Assembly: GCF_019834675.1 (NCBI RefSeq)
Contig: NZ_JABUBU010000029.1
Span: 1-32,531 of the forward strand
Direction: 5' to 3'
Origin: Rhodococcoides corynebacterioides
GTDB lineage: Bacteria; Actinomycetota; Actinomycetes; Mycobacteriales; Mycobacteriaceae
DNA: 32,531 bases
Shown here: positions 18,647-25,707 of the stretch, in pieces
Layout of the letters: every line of letters begins with the position of its first letter
Numbering within the stretch: position 1 is the stretch's first letter
Notes under the pieces: model-generated
The model's database searches: none
Seen by the model: the letters and a program-made list of their open reading frames with translations, nothing else
What the model was told of the DNA's origin: nothing
Translations under genes and position numbers: made by a program

Positions 18647-18670
18647 GTGCAGGTGCGAGCGCACCTGCAC
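18647..18670 (+). promoter_or_regulatory. Strong dyad in the leader of the DsbA-like gene
   Basis: A perfect 10-bp inverted repeat, gtgcaggtgc-gagc-gcacctgcac, lies 11 bases before the ribosome site of the DsbA-like gene. A related 16-base copy, acaggtgtgagcgcat, sits 28 bases upstream (18622-18637 against 18650-18665). It may be an operator for the divergent pair or an RNA hairpin in the leader. Confidence 0.5.
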
Positions 18671-18696
18671 ACAGTGGTCACGACGGAAGGACAGAT

Positions 18697-19308
18697 GTGA
18701 GCGAGACCAAGGACGTGGCGGATTTCTGGTTCGACCCTCTCTGCCCGTGGTGCTGGATCACGTCGCGGTGGATCCTCGAGGTCGCGAAGGTCCGCGACAT
18801 CGAGACGAACTTCCACGTCATGAGCCTCGCGGTGCTCAACGAGGGACGCGACCTGCCCGACGAGTACCGCGAGCTGATGACGAAGGCGTGGGGGCCGGTG
18901 CGCGTGGCCATCGCGGCCGCGCAGGAGAAGGGCGACGAGATCCTCGAACCCCTTTACACCGAGATGGGCACGCGAATCCACAACGAGGGCAACAAGGATT
19001 TCGCGAACGTGATCGAGTCCTCCCTCGCCGCACTGGATCTGCCCGCCGAGCTCGCGTCCGCGGCCGACAGCACGGAGTACGACGACGCGCTGCGCGAGAG
19101 CCACCACGCCGGCATGGACAAAGTGGGCGACGACGTCGGCACCCCCACCATCCACGTCAACGGCGTCGCGTTCTTCGGGCCCGTCCTCTCGCGCATTCCG
19201 CGCGGCGAGGAAGCCGGGAAGCTGTGGGACGCGTCGGTGATCTTCGCCTCTTACCCGCACTTCTTCGAGCTCAAGCGAACTCGTCACGAGGACCCGCAGT
19301 TCGACTGA
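18697..19308 (+). CDS. DsbA-like thioredoxin-fold oxidoreductase (Rv2466c type)
   Basis: A 203-residue cytoplasmic protein of the DsbA/FrnE group: a thioredoxin fold with a helical insertion and active-site CPWC (C16, C19) in FWFDPLCPWCW, plus the cis-proline loop VGTPTIHVNG near residue 150. There is no signal peptide, so it is not a periplasmic disulfide catalyst. It matches Rv2466c, a mycothiol-dependent reductase that is part of the SigH oxidative-stress response and activates the nitro-prodrug TP053; the reductase role here is inferred from that. The GTG start has acggaagga 5-6 bases upstream. It diverges from pepN across 187 bases that contain a strong dyad. Confidence 0.88.
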   Translation: MSETKDVADFWFDPLCPWCWITSRWILEVAKVRDIETNFHVMSLAVLNEGRDLPDEYRELMTKAWGPVRVAIAAAQEKGDEILEPLYTEMGTRIHNEGNKDFANVIESSLAALDLPAELASAADSTEYDDALRESHHAGMDKVGDDVGTPTIHVNGVAFFGPVLSRIPRGEEAGKLWDASVIFASYPHFFELKRTRHEDPQFD

Positions 19309-19333
19309 GGGGCAGGGTTTCTCGATCGACTCC

Positions 19334-19369
19334 GGGCGGGGGTCGGCGCTGCGGCGCCGGCCCCCGCCC
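19334..19369. terminator. GC-rich hairpin between convergent genes
   Basis: A 16-bp stem with one G-T pair and a tgcg loop lies between the DsbA-like stop (19308) and the DUF429 stop (19384). It should fold in both transcripts. Confidence 0.75.
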
Positions 19370-19383
19370 CGTGGCCCGGCACG

Positions 19384-20076
19384 TCACACCACGATGCGGT
19401 CGTCGGCCGACGCCCCGAACACCAGCGCCTCCCCGTCTCGCCACCGTCCGGCCGACCACGCGGCGGCCACCGCGTCCAGAACGTCGTCGAGGGCCAAGCC
19501 GTCGTCCAGGGCGGCCGTGGCCGCCAGCACGTCGGCGAGGTCGACGACGGCACCCAGCGCCGCGAGGCGCTGCGCCAGGCCCCGCGCCCGCTTCTTCGAC
19601 CCGAACGCCACGTCGGGCGCGAGAGCGCGGAACGACGACTCGGGATGGACCTCGATCACCCGGTTCCGGTCCGGTGCGGCGCCCAGGGCCGCCGACCAGT
19701 CCAGGATGTGCCGGCAGAGGAACCAGGCCTGCTTGCTGATCGCCTTGCCCGTCCGGGCGCGCGACGCCGCGCAGGCGTCCTCGTACGACGACGCCCGGAC
19801 CGCGTCCGCGACGGGAGTGGGGAAGAGCGACGAGCGCGCCGGGCCGAGGAACGCGCGCAGGGCGGTCTCCGACGCCCGCGTCCCGTCGACCGGGACCGTC
19901 AGCGGCATGTCGACGCCGATCACCGCGCAGTCGGCGGTGGCGCGCAGGACGTCGGCTGGAGACTCGGCGAGCCGGAGCCGCACGGTGCGCTCGGCGAGAA
20001 CGGCCACCACCCAGCGGCCGGCGGCGCCGTCCACACCCGCGACCGGGGGAGCGGGAGCCGAGCCGGTGCCGCGCAC
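19384..20076 (-). CDS. DUF429-family protein
   Basis: A 230-residue protein of the DUF429 family, thought to have an RNase H-like fold. Visible features are the N-terminal strand VAGVDGAAGRWVVAVL, the acidic segment VIGVDMPLTVP (the IGVD aspartate is the usual candidate metal ligand) and a C-terminal RVIEVHPESSFRAL, which carries a Glu and His typical of the family. These fit a nuclease-like active site, but the activity has not been shown to my knowledge. The GTG start is 7 bases after a TAGAGT element on this strand and only 16 bases separate it from rpiB, so it probably has a leaderless transcript. It interrupts the mycobacterial order between Rv2466c and rpiB. Confidence 0.8.
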   Translation of the reverse strand: MRGTGSAPAPPVAGVDGAAGRWVVAVLAERTVRLRLAESPADVLRATADCAVIGVDMPLTVPVDGTRASETALRAFLGPARSSLFPTPVADAVRASSYEDACAASRARTGKAISKQAWFLCRHILDWSAALGAAPDRNRVIEVHPESSFRALAPDVAFGSKKRARGLAQRLAALGAVVDLADVLAATAALDDGLALDDVLDAVAAAWSAGRWRDGEALVFGASADDRIVV

Positions 20077-20092
20077 CTGTCAAACTCTAGCC
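20077..20092. promoter_or_regulatory. Overlapping head-to-head leaderless promoters (DUF429 / rpiB)
   Basis: The 16-base gap holds TAGAGT on the minus strand (20089 to 20084, 7 bases before the DUF429 GTG) and CAAACT on the plus strand (20081-20086, 6 bases before the rpiB ATG). The two hexamers share three base pairs. Neither gene has a ribosome site. Confidence 0.45.
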
Positions 20093-20584
20093 ATGCGCGT
20101 TTACCTGGGTGCCGATCACGCCGGCTTCGAGTTCAAGAATCAGATCATCGATCACCTCCGCGAGTCCGGGCACGAGCCCGTGGACTGCGGTGCGTTCACC
20201 TACGACGCCGTCGACGACTACCCGGCGTTCTGCATCGAGGCCGCCCGCCGCACGGTCGCCGATCCGGACAGCCTCGGCCTGGTGCTCGGCGGGTCCGGGA
20301 ACGGCGAGCAGATCGCCGCGAACAAGGTGCCCGGCGCCCGTTGCGCGCTGGCGTGGAGCGTGGAGACCGCGCAGCTGGCCCGCCAGCACAACAAGGCGCA
20401 GCTCATCGGCATCGGTGGACGGATGCACACTCTCCCCGAAGCCCTCGCCATCGTGGACGCGTTCCTCGAGACGCCGTGGTCCGGGGAGGAGCGTCACCAG
20501 CGCCGCATCGACATCCTCGCCGAGTACGAGCGCACGGGCGACGCGCCGGCAGTGCCCGGAGCGCCCGCCGGCTCCGAACAGTAA
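20093..20584 (+). CDS. rpiB: Ribose-5-phosphate isomerase B
   Basis: A 163-residue RpiB/LacAB-family isomerase that interconverts ribose 5-phosphate and ribulose 5-phosphate in the pentose phosphate pathway. Active-site residues follow the M. tuberculosis enzyme (Rv2465c, 162 residues) with an offset of three: D8 and H9 in GADHAGFE, S68 and the general base E72 in GGSGNGEQIAANK, and H99 in RQHNKAQ. A serine at the place of the cysteine base of E. coli RpiB marks the actinobacterial type. The enzyme is cytoplasmic and acts as a dimer. The ATG lies 16 bases from the DUF429 start. nei follows 34 bases downstream on the same strand with no terminator between, so they are likely co-transcribed. 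Confidence 0.96.
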   Translation: MRVYLGADHAGFEFKNQIIDHLRESGHEPVDCGAFTYDAVDDYPAFCIEAARRTVADPDSLGLVLGGSGNGEQIAANKVPGARCALAWSVETAQLARQHNKAQLIGIGGRMHTLPEALAIVDAFLETPWSGEERHQRRIDILAEYERTGDAPAVPGAPAGSEQ

Positions 20585-20618
20585 GGGCCCACACCCTTCT
20601 CACCGGACAGGACCGCTC

Positions 20619-21413
20619 ATGCCCGAGGGTCACACCCTGCACCGTCTGGCCCGCGCACACCAGAAGTCCTTCGCCGGTCAGGAACTCGAGGTGTCCAGTC
20701 CGCAGGGGCGGTTCGTCGAGGGCGCGGAGTGGGTCACCGGTCACGTGCTGCTGCGTGCCGACGCGTGGGGCAAGCATCTGCTGCATCGGTACGACAACGG
20801 CGCGATCGTGCACGTGCACCTCGGTCTCTACGGCAAGTTCACCGATCAACCCGTGCCCATGAAGGACCCGGTCGGTCAGGTGCGGATGCGCCTGGTCGGC
20901 CGGGACAAGGGCACCGATCTGCGCGGCCCCACCCGGTGCGAGATCTACGACGAGTCCGACGTCGATGCCCTGGTGGCGCGGCTCGGCCCGGATCCGCTGC
21001 GCCGAGAGTCCGACCCGGACAAGGCGTTCCACCGCATCCACAAGTCGTCGGTGGCCATCGGCGCGCTGCTGATGGAGCAGGACGTGATCGCCGGCATCGG
21101 CAACGTCTATCGCGCCGAGTTGCTCTTCCGCCACGGCGTCGACCCGTTCCTGCCGGGCAAGAAACTGGACACCGAGCGATGGAACGCCATGTGGGTGGAC
21201 CTGGTCGAGCTGATGAAGATCGGGGTGCGGCGCGGGCGCATCGTCACCCTGCGCCCCGAACACGACAGCGCGGCCTCCCGAGGACCCGGAAGGCCGCGCA
21301 GTTACGTGTACAAGCGGACGGGGCTGCCCTGCCGGATCTGCGGAACGCCGATCCGCACGCAGGACATGAAGGGCCGCAACCTCTTCTGGTGCCCGACCTG
21401 CCAGGCGGACTAG
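20619..21413 (+). CDS. nei: Fpg/Nei-family DNA glycosylase and AP lyase
   Basis: A 264-residue base-excision repair enzyme that removes oxidised bases, mainly pyrimidines, and cuts the abasic site. It begins MPEGHTL, with the catalytic P2 (nucleophile after Met removal) and E3. The helix-two-turn-helix region is KSSVAIGALLMEQDVIAGIGNVYRAE, and the C-terminal zinc finger is complete (CRIC and CPTC around DMKGRNLFW). The motifs MPEGH and the length fit the Nei1 group (Rv2464c, 268 residues) better than MutM. The start ATG is fixed by the need for P2-E3; ggacagga precedes it. Its stop TAG shares the palindrome ctag with the stop of the convergent gene. Confidence 0.93.
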   Translation: MPEGHTLHRLARAHQKSFAGQELEVSSPQGRFVEGAEWVTGHVLLRADAWGKHLLHRYDNGAIVHVHLGLYGKFTDQPVPMKDPVGQVRMRLVGRDKGTDLRGPTRCEIYDESDVDALVARLGPDPLRRESDPDKAFHRIHKSSVAIGALLMEQDVIAGIGNVYRAELLFRHGVDPFLPGKKLDTERWNAMWVDLVELMKIGVRRGRIVTLRPEHDSAASRGPGRPRSYVYKRTGLPCRICGTPIRTQDMKGRNLFWCPTCQAD

Positions 21414-22240
21414 AACCCGCCGAAGTCCCCGCCGCCGCCGAAGTCTCCGCCGCCGAAATCGCCGCCCCCGCCGCCGAAGTCCCCGCCGCCGTCGTAGCCG
21501 CCGCCCGCATCGCCGAAGTCGCCACCGCCGTCGCCGTAGTCACCACCGGCATCTCCACCGTCGCCGGCGTCGTTCATACCGTCCTCGTAGCCGTCGCCGT
21601 ACCCGCTCTCGAACGCCTGCGCGTCGTACGGGACGCCGCCCATGCCCGAGAACATCGCGGAGAACAGGAACATCGACCCGACGCCCCAGGCGCCCGCGAC
21701 GAGGGCCGGCTTCCACCAGGGCTCGGAATACCAGCCGGCGGGCACCGGACGACCGGCCACGCGGCCACCGGGGTAGTAGTTCGGCGTCTTCTCGCTCGGG
21801 TCGGGTGCGGCTGTCACCTGCCGGCCCTCGAAGTCGACGGTGCGCTCCTCGGTGACCTCACCGGCCGACTTCTGGCCGTCGATGGTGGGCACGTCGGGGC
21901 CGGGGTCCATGCCCATGGCGAGGCGGGCGGCACGGATGTAGTACAGGCCCTCGAGGGCGGTCTGCTTCGCCAGCCGTGCCTGGGCCGAGGTGCGCGCCTG
22001 GTCGATCTGCGAGCCCGCCGCGGTGTAGCGCTCGGAGGCGTCGGCCAGTGCCTGCTTGGACGCGGTGTCGCTGCCGACCAGATTGAACACCTGCCCGCCG
22101 AGCCGCTCGATCGCCTGCCGCGCATCGGCTTTCGCGTCGTCGACGGCGGCGGCCTCGCGCTTGCCGGTGTTCTTCTGGGAGATCATCACGACGCCGCCCA
22201 CCAGGGCGATGACGACGACGATCAGCAGCAGGGGTTCCAT
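21410..22240 (-). CDS. Membrane protein with coiled region and Gly/Asp/Phe tail (DUF1542-like)
   Basis: A 276-residue protein I recognise only loosely (DUF1542-like). A hydrophobic N-terminal helix (3-20) is followed by an Ala-rich helical region (about 28-110, with regular A/Q/D spacing that suggests a coiled coil), a Pro-rich stretch with WYSEPWWKP (170-178), and a second hydrophobic segment (about 178-203). The tail (205-276) is low-complexity: YGDGYEDGMNDAGDG, then repeated DFGGG/GGGG units ending DFGGF. With two anchors the middle could face outward or inward. The start has ggagga 4 bases upstream. It lies 67 bases after the diiron enzyme and may be the last gene of that operon. It shares its stop palindrome with nei. 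Confidence 0.75.
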   Translation of the reverse strand: MEPLLLIVVVIALVGGVVMISQKNTGKREAAAVDDAKADARQAIERLGGQVFNLVGSDTASKQALADASERYTAAGSQIDQARTSAQARLAKQTALEGLYYIRAARLAMGMDPGPDVPTIDGQKSAGEVTEERTVDFEGRQVTAAPDPSEKTPNYYPGGRVAGRPVPAGWYSEPWWKPALVAGAWGVGSMFLFSAMFSGMGGVPYDAQAFESGYGDGYEDGMNDAGDGGDAGGDYGDGGGDFGDAGGGYDGGGDFGGGGGDFGGGDFGGGGDFGGF

Positions 22241-22307
22241 CGTTCCTCCATCGTCGGCTTCGGATCCCAGTGTACGGAGGTCCCGAAACGGACGAACCGG
22301 ACGCAGA

Positions 22308-23339
22308 TCAGAGTGTGATGCTGGGGCGCGCTGCGGCCCAGGCCTCCATCAGGTGCGCGGCGAGCACGTCCTCGACGTACCCGAGTGCGCGCATCCCGAA
22401 GACGACGTCCGCCTCGAGAGCGGGGTCGCTCGCCACGAGGTCGCCGACGACGTCGTGCCGCATCACCTGCTCGTGCACCGCGTCGGCCTCGACGTGCTCG
22501 GCGTAGAAGGCCACGCACTGCTCGGCGAAGCCGAGCCGCCGGAGTGCCGTCACCAGACGCGACGACCCGGGCGACGAGGTGATCTCGGTCGCGGCGAGGT
22601 GCCCGGCCGCGGCGCCGCGCCAGCGACGATGCAGTCCGAAGAAGGACATGAGGTTGACCGGCGCGAGGGTCGGGGCCCCGACGTGATCGAGGTAGCCGAG
22701 GTACGACGAGTCGAGGCCGGCGGCGTCCAGGAGATCGCGGAAGAGCACCTGATGCATGCGGGATCCGCGTCCGCCGCCGAATTCGTCGAACTCCACGGCG
22801 ACGTAGGCCGCCTTGGCCTGCCCCTGCAGCCGCGGAATCGCCCACGCGTGCGGGTCGGCCTCCTTGAGGTGGTAGAGCGAGCGGTGGGCGAGGTACTCGC
22901 GCATCTGCTCGGCCGTGCCGTGATCGCGGAGGTGGTACGAGGGGCCGCTGCCGTCGACGTGTTCGGTGGCCAGGGCATCCATCTCGTCGTTCACGGATCC
23001 ACCGGTGGGCACGTGCGCGCGAAGGTGGTCGAGGAAGATCGCTTCCATCCGGCCGCGCAGACGGAGCAGGTCGGGGTTCCATTCCCAGGCGTCGTCGACG
23101 CCGGTGAAGCTGCGGTAGTGCAACTCGTAGCAGACGTACAGCGCGAGGTGCAGATCGTCGCCGTACGGATCCGCATCGGCGACGGCGGCGTCGGCGGACC
23201 CGTCCGGGGCGGCCAGGGCGGTCGACCCCTGATCGGGGGTCGACGCCAGGGCGCCGATCACCGCGGCCGACAGTGGACCACGCGGGGTGGGCAGCGCGGC
23301 GGTGTCGGAGGTGGGGGCGGAAGACAGAGTGGACGTCAC
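22308..23339 (-). CDS. Haem-oxygenase-like diiron redox enzyme (HDO type)
   Basis: A 343-residue protein of the iron-containing redox enzyme family (haem-oxygenase-like fold, Haem_oxygenas_2 type). Such enzymes bind two irons in a helical bundle and use O2 for oxidations such as C-C cleavage, N-oxygenation or desaturation. Candidate ligands are E72 and H74 (CYELHYRSF), E183/E186 with H196 (VEFDEFGGGRGSRMH), and H282/E284/D286 with H289 (EHVEADAVH), which repeat the family pattern. About 55 disordered residues precede the fold. The GTG start is 9 bases after the EAL gene stop with no real ribosome site, so it is probably translated by coupling. The substrate is unknown; no biosynthetic genes are nearby. 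Confidence 0.82.
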   Translation of the reverse strand: MTSTLSSAPTSDTAALPTPRGPLSAAVIGALASTPDQGSTALAAPDGSADAAVADADPYGDDLHLALYVCYELHYRSFTGVDDAWEWNPDLLRLRGRMEAIFLDHLRAHVPTGGSVNDEMDALATEHVDGSGPSYHLRDHGTAEQMREYLAHRSLYHLKEADPHAWAIPRLQGQAKAAYVAVEFDEFGGGRGSRMHQVLFRDLLDAAGLDSSYLGYLDHVGAPTLAPVNLMSFFGLHRRWRGAAAGHLAATEITSSPGSSRLVTALRRLGFAEQCVAFYAEHVEADAVHEQVMRHDVVGDLVASDPALEADVVFGMRALGYVEDVLAAHLMEAWAAARPSITL

Positions 23340-23348
23340 CAGTCGCGG

Positions 23349-24653
23349 CTACCCGTTCACAGCGGGTCCGAACATCGACGGCGCCGCCGAGGTGCGGTCC
23401 AACAGGTACGACGCGGCGTCGAGGACCACCGTGCGGTCGTAGGTCAGGCGGTAGTCGAAGCCCGGCGCGGGGCCGTCGACCACGACGCGGGACAGCAGGC
23501 CGGCCGTGAGGTGCGGGCTGACGACGATGAGCGTGAACTCGTCGGCGATCGGATCGTCCGGTGAGACGTCGAGGGTGCGCAGGTTCGGCAACGACGGCAG
23601 GGCGGCGCGGTGCGCGTCGCGGCCGAACACCGAGACCAGGGCGCCCGATCGGGCCACGCCGCGCGCCCCGTCGATCGCCCCGGCGTCGAGCGGGAACAGG
23701 AACGGGATGCTCATGACGACGATCGTCGACGGACCCATCGCCACCGCCTGGCGCTCGAGCTGCCGGGACAGGGACACGACGAGCTCGCCGTCCGCCCGCT
23801 GCACTCGACCGGACGCCGCGCCGATCGTGAACGGTGTGCCTCCGGGTCGCCCCCGCACGGTGATGCCGACCGCGGTACCCACAGGGGCGGTGTCGGGGCT
23901 CGTGTCGGGGCTCGTGTCGGGGGAGGTGACCGCGTCGATCGCGTCCGGAGCGCGGCGGGGGAGCGGCGCGGGCTCGCCGAACAGGAAGCCCTGACCCAGG
24001 CTCGCGCCCATGTCGAGAGCCAGTCCGAGGTGATGCTCGGTCTCGATGCCCTCCGCCAGCACGCGGGCACCGGTGCGCCCCGACTCGGCCGCGACGGCCG
24101 AAATCACCGAGGCGGTGTCGTCGGCCGCCCGCGACTGGGTGAAGGACATGGCGAGCTTGATCACGTCGGGCTCGAGAAACGGGAGCAGCGCCAGCGAGGC
24201 GGTGTCGGCCCCGACGTCGTCGACCGCGACCAACCACCCCTGGCTGCGGACTCGATCGACCGCGCGGAGCAGTGCCGCGGGGTTCAGGAGGAGGTCGCGC
24301 TCGGTGATCTCCACGACGACCGACATCGCGGCGGCCCGACGGATGAGATCGTCCGCCTCGCGGGGGATCGGTCCCGTCGTGGCGCCCGGCTCGATGTTGA
24401 CGAACAACAGCTGGCCCGGCGGGAGGGGCGCCGCGAGGGCTCCGCGCAGTGCGCTGATGCGGCAGAGCCAGTCGATCTCGCGGAGGCGTCCCGCGGCCCG
24501 AGCTGCGGCGAAGAGGTCGTCCGGTTTCTCGAAGGGCGTTCCCGCCGGTCCGCGGGCGAGGGCCTCGACGCCCACCATCGACCTCGTCATCAGGTCCACC
24601 ACGGGTTGGTACAGCGAATGCACCTCGACGACGTCCGGAAGGACCAAGGTCAC
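23349..24653 (-). CDS. EAL-DICT protein, probable c-di-GMP phosphodiesterase
   Basis: A 434-residue cytoplasmic protein with an N-terminal EAL domain and a C-terminal DICT-like sensor domain. EAL enzymes hydrolyse the second messenger c-di-GMP. The key residues are present: E30 (EAL), N86, E115 and E118 (EITER), D145-D146 (DDVG), K166, E201 and E204 (EGIET), and Q221 (LGQGFLF). Loop 6 (DDVGADTA in place of DDFGTG) and IKLAMS in place of KIDRS depart from the consensus. A TSPDT-repeat linker (about 243-255) joins the DICT region (about 270-425), recognised by its ending, FDYRLTYDRTVVLDAASYLLDRT-like. The GTG start overlaps the USP stop (GTGA), so it is coupled to the stress protein. Confidence 0.85.
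   Translation of the reverse strand: MTLVLPDVVEVHSLYQPVVDLMTRSMVGVEALARGPAGTPFEKPDDLFAAARAAGRLREIDWLCRISALRGALAAPLPPGQLLFVNIEPGATTGPIPREADDLIRRAAAMSVVVEITERDLLLNPAALLRAVDRVRSQGWLVAVDDVGADTASLALLPFLEPDVIKLAMSFTQSRAADDTASVISAVAAESGRTGARVLAEGIETEHHLGLALDMGASLGQGFLFGEPAPLPRRAPDAIDAVTSPDTSPDTSPDTAPVGTAVGITVRGRPGGTPFTIGAASGRVQRADGELVVSLSRQLERQAVAMGPSTIVVMSIPFLFPLDAGAIDGARGVARSGALVSVFGRDAHRAALPSLPNLRTLDVSPDDPIADEFTLIVVSPHLTAGLLSRVVVDGPAPGFDYRLTYDRTVVLDAASYLLDRTSAAPSMFGPAVNG
23891..23922. repeat. 12-bp tandem repeat in the EAL-DICT linker
   Basis: Two full copies of tgtcggggctcg (23891-23902, 23903-23914) and a partial third encode the linker SPDT repeats. Copy number may vary among strains. Confidence 0.8.
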
Positions 24654-25561
24654 GCGGTCTCGTCTCGCGCGGCGGTGGGGCTCGTGTCTCCCGGGACGAC
24701 CACGACCGGGACGTCGACCGAGTGCAGCACCGCCCGCGAGGTCGAGCCCAGCAGGAGGGAGCGGAAGCCGCCGCGACCACGGCGTCCGACGACGACCATC
24801 GAGGCGTCGGCGGATCGGGCGACGAGTTCGCGGACCGGCCGATCGCGGACGACGACGCGGTCCACCTCGACCGTCGGGTTGTCCTCGGCGAAACCCGCCA
24901 GGGACTCGGCCAGGGTGGCCTGCTCCCCGACCTCCGTGTGGGGCCCGCCGTCGGCGCCGTCGGGCTGGGGAACGTCGATGTCGCTCCAGGCGTGCACCGC
25001 GACCAGGCGCAGCCCGCGGGCCGCGGCGGCGGCGAAGGCGAAGCGCAGGGCGGGCATGCTGTTCGCCGTGCCGTCGACGCCCACCACCACCGGTCCGTCG
25101 GCTCGCGACGACCCGGCCGGGACGACGGCGACCGCGCACCGGGCGTGGGTGGCCACGGCCGTGCTCACGGAACCGGACAGACCGCCGGTGAACTCCCCGA
25201 GACCCCGCGTCCCGACCACCACGAGCGACGCGGACTCGGAGTGGTCGACGAGGACACCGGCGGGCGTGCCGTGGTCGGTCACCGCGGATACGTGCACCCG
25301 GGCGTCGCCGAGTCGGTCGGCGGCGACGTCGCGGGCGCGATCGAGGAGTGCTGACGCGGACGATCCCGGCGGGGCGTCGATCGTCGCGGCGACGTGCACG
25401 GTGGGCGCGACCGCGGTGAGGACCGTCAGCTCCAGCCCTTGCCGGCCCGCGACGTCCGCGGCCCAGGAGACCGCGTCGAGCGCCTCGGCCGACCCGTCGA
25501 CGCCCACCACCACCGGTCCGCGACGCCCCGTGCTCGCATCCGACCGCCCCCTGTCCGACAT
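24650..25561 (-). CDS. Tandem universal stress protein
   Basis: A 303-residue protein of two UspA domains (about 15-150 and 155-295). Each begins with the VVVGVDGS strand and ends with the ATP-binding pattern G-x2-G-x9-G-S: GTRGLGEFTGGLSGSVST in the first and GRRGRGGFRSLLLGSTSR in the second. Both therefore look able to bind ATP, as mycobacterial tandem USPs do under hypoxia or starvation control. ATG 25561 is chosen because ggaggtgggc lies directly upstream; the open frame continues 60 codons further but is basic and low-complexity. It is the first gene of a minus-strand operon: its stop overlaps the EAL-DICT start by four bases, and the diiron enzyme follows that by 9. Confidence 0.9.
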   Translation of the reverse strand: MSDRGRSDASTGRRGPVVVGVDGSAEALDAVSWAADVAGRQGLELTVLTAVAPTVHVAATIDAPPGSSASALLDRARDVAADRLGDARVHVSAVTDHGTPAGVLVDHSESASLVVVGTRGLGEFTGGLSGSVSTAVATHARCAVAVVPAGSSRADGPVVVGVDGTANSMPALRFAFAAAAARGLRLVAVHAWSDIDVPQPDGADGGPHTEVGEQATLAESLAGFAEDNPTVEVDRVVVRDRPVRELVARSADASMVVVGRRGRGGFRSLLLGSTSRAVLHSVDVPVVVVPGDTSPTAARDETA

Positions 25562-25630
25562 GCCCACCTCCGTGCGGGCTTCCCCGCGTCGTCGACCGGC
25601 CGGTGCTCCCGTCGAACCCGACCGTGCTTC

Positions 25631-25707
25631 CAGTCGCCGCCCGACGGCGACCGCAATCAGTGTCGCCGCCCGGCGGCGACCGTGATCAGTGTCGCCGCCC
25701 GGCGGCG
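25631..25707. repeat. Triple dyad upstream of the stress operon
   Basis: The 19-base dyad GTCGCCGCCCGGCGGCGAC (8-bp arms, 3-base centre) is perfect at 25662-25680. Copy 25633-25651 has one changed base and copy 25691-25709 has its last two bases changed. The two right copies sit in a 29-base direct repeat that begins atcagtgtcgcc. An outer inverted pair gcaatcag (25653-25660) and ctgattgc (25726-25733) surrounds part of the array. This lies in the 398-base gap 25562-25959 between the USP and STAS genes. Apart from a weak TTGCAA (25730-25735) I see nothing else certain in that gap. No spacer-repeat alternation exists, so it is not CRISPR. Confidence 0.65.
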
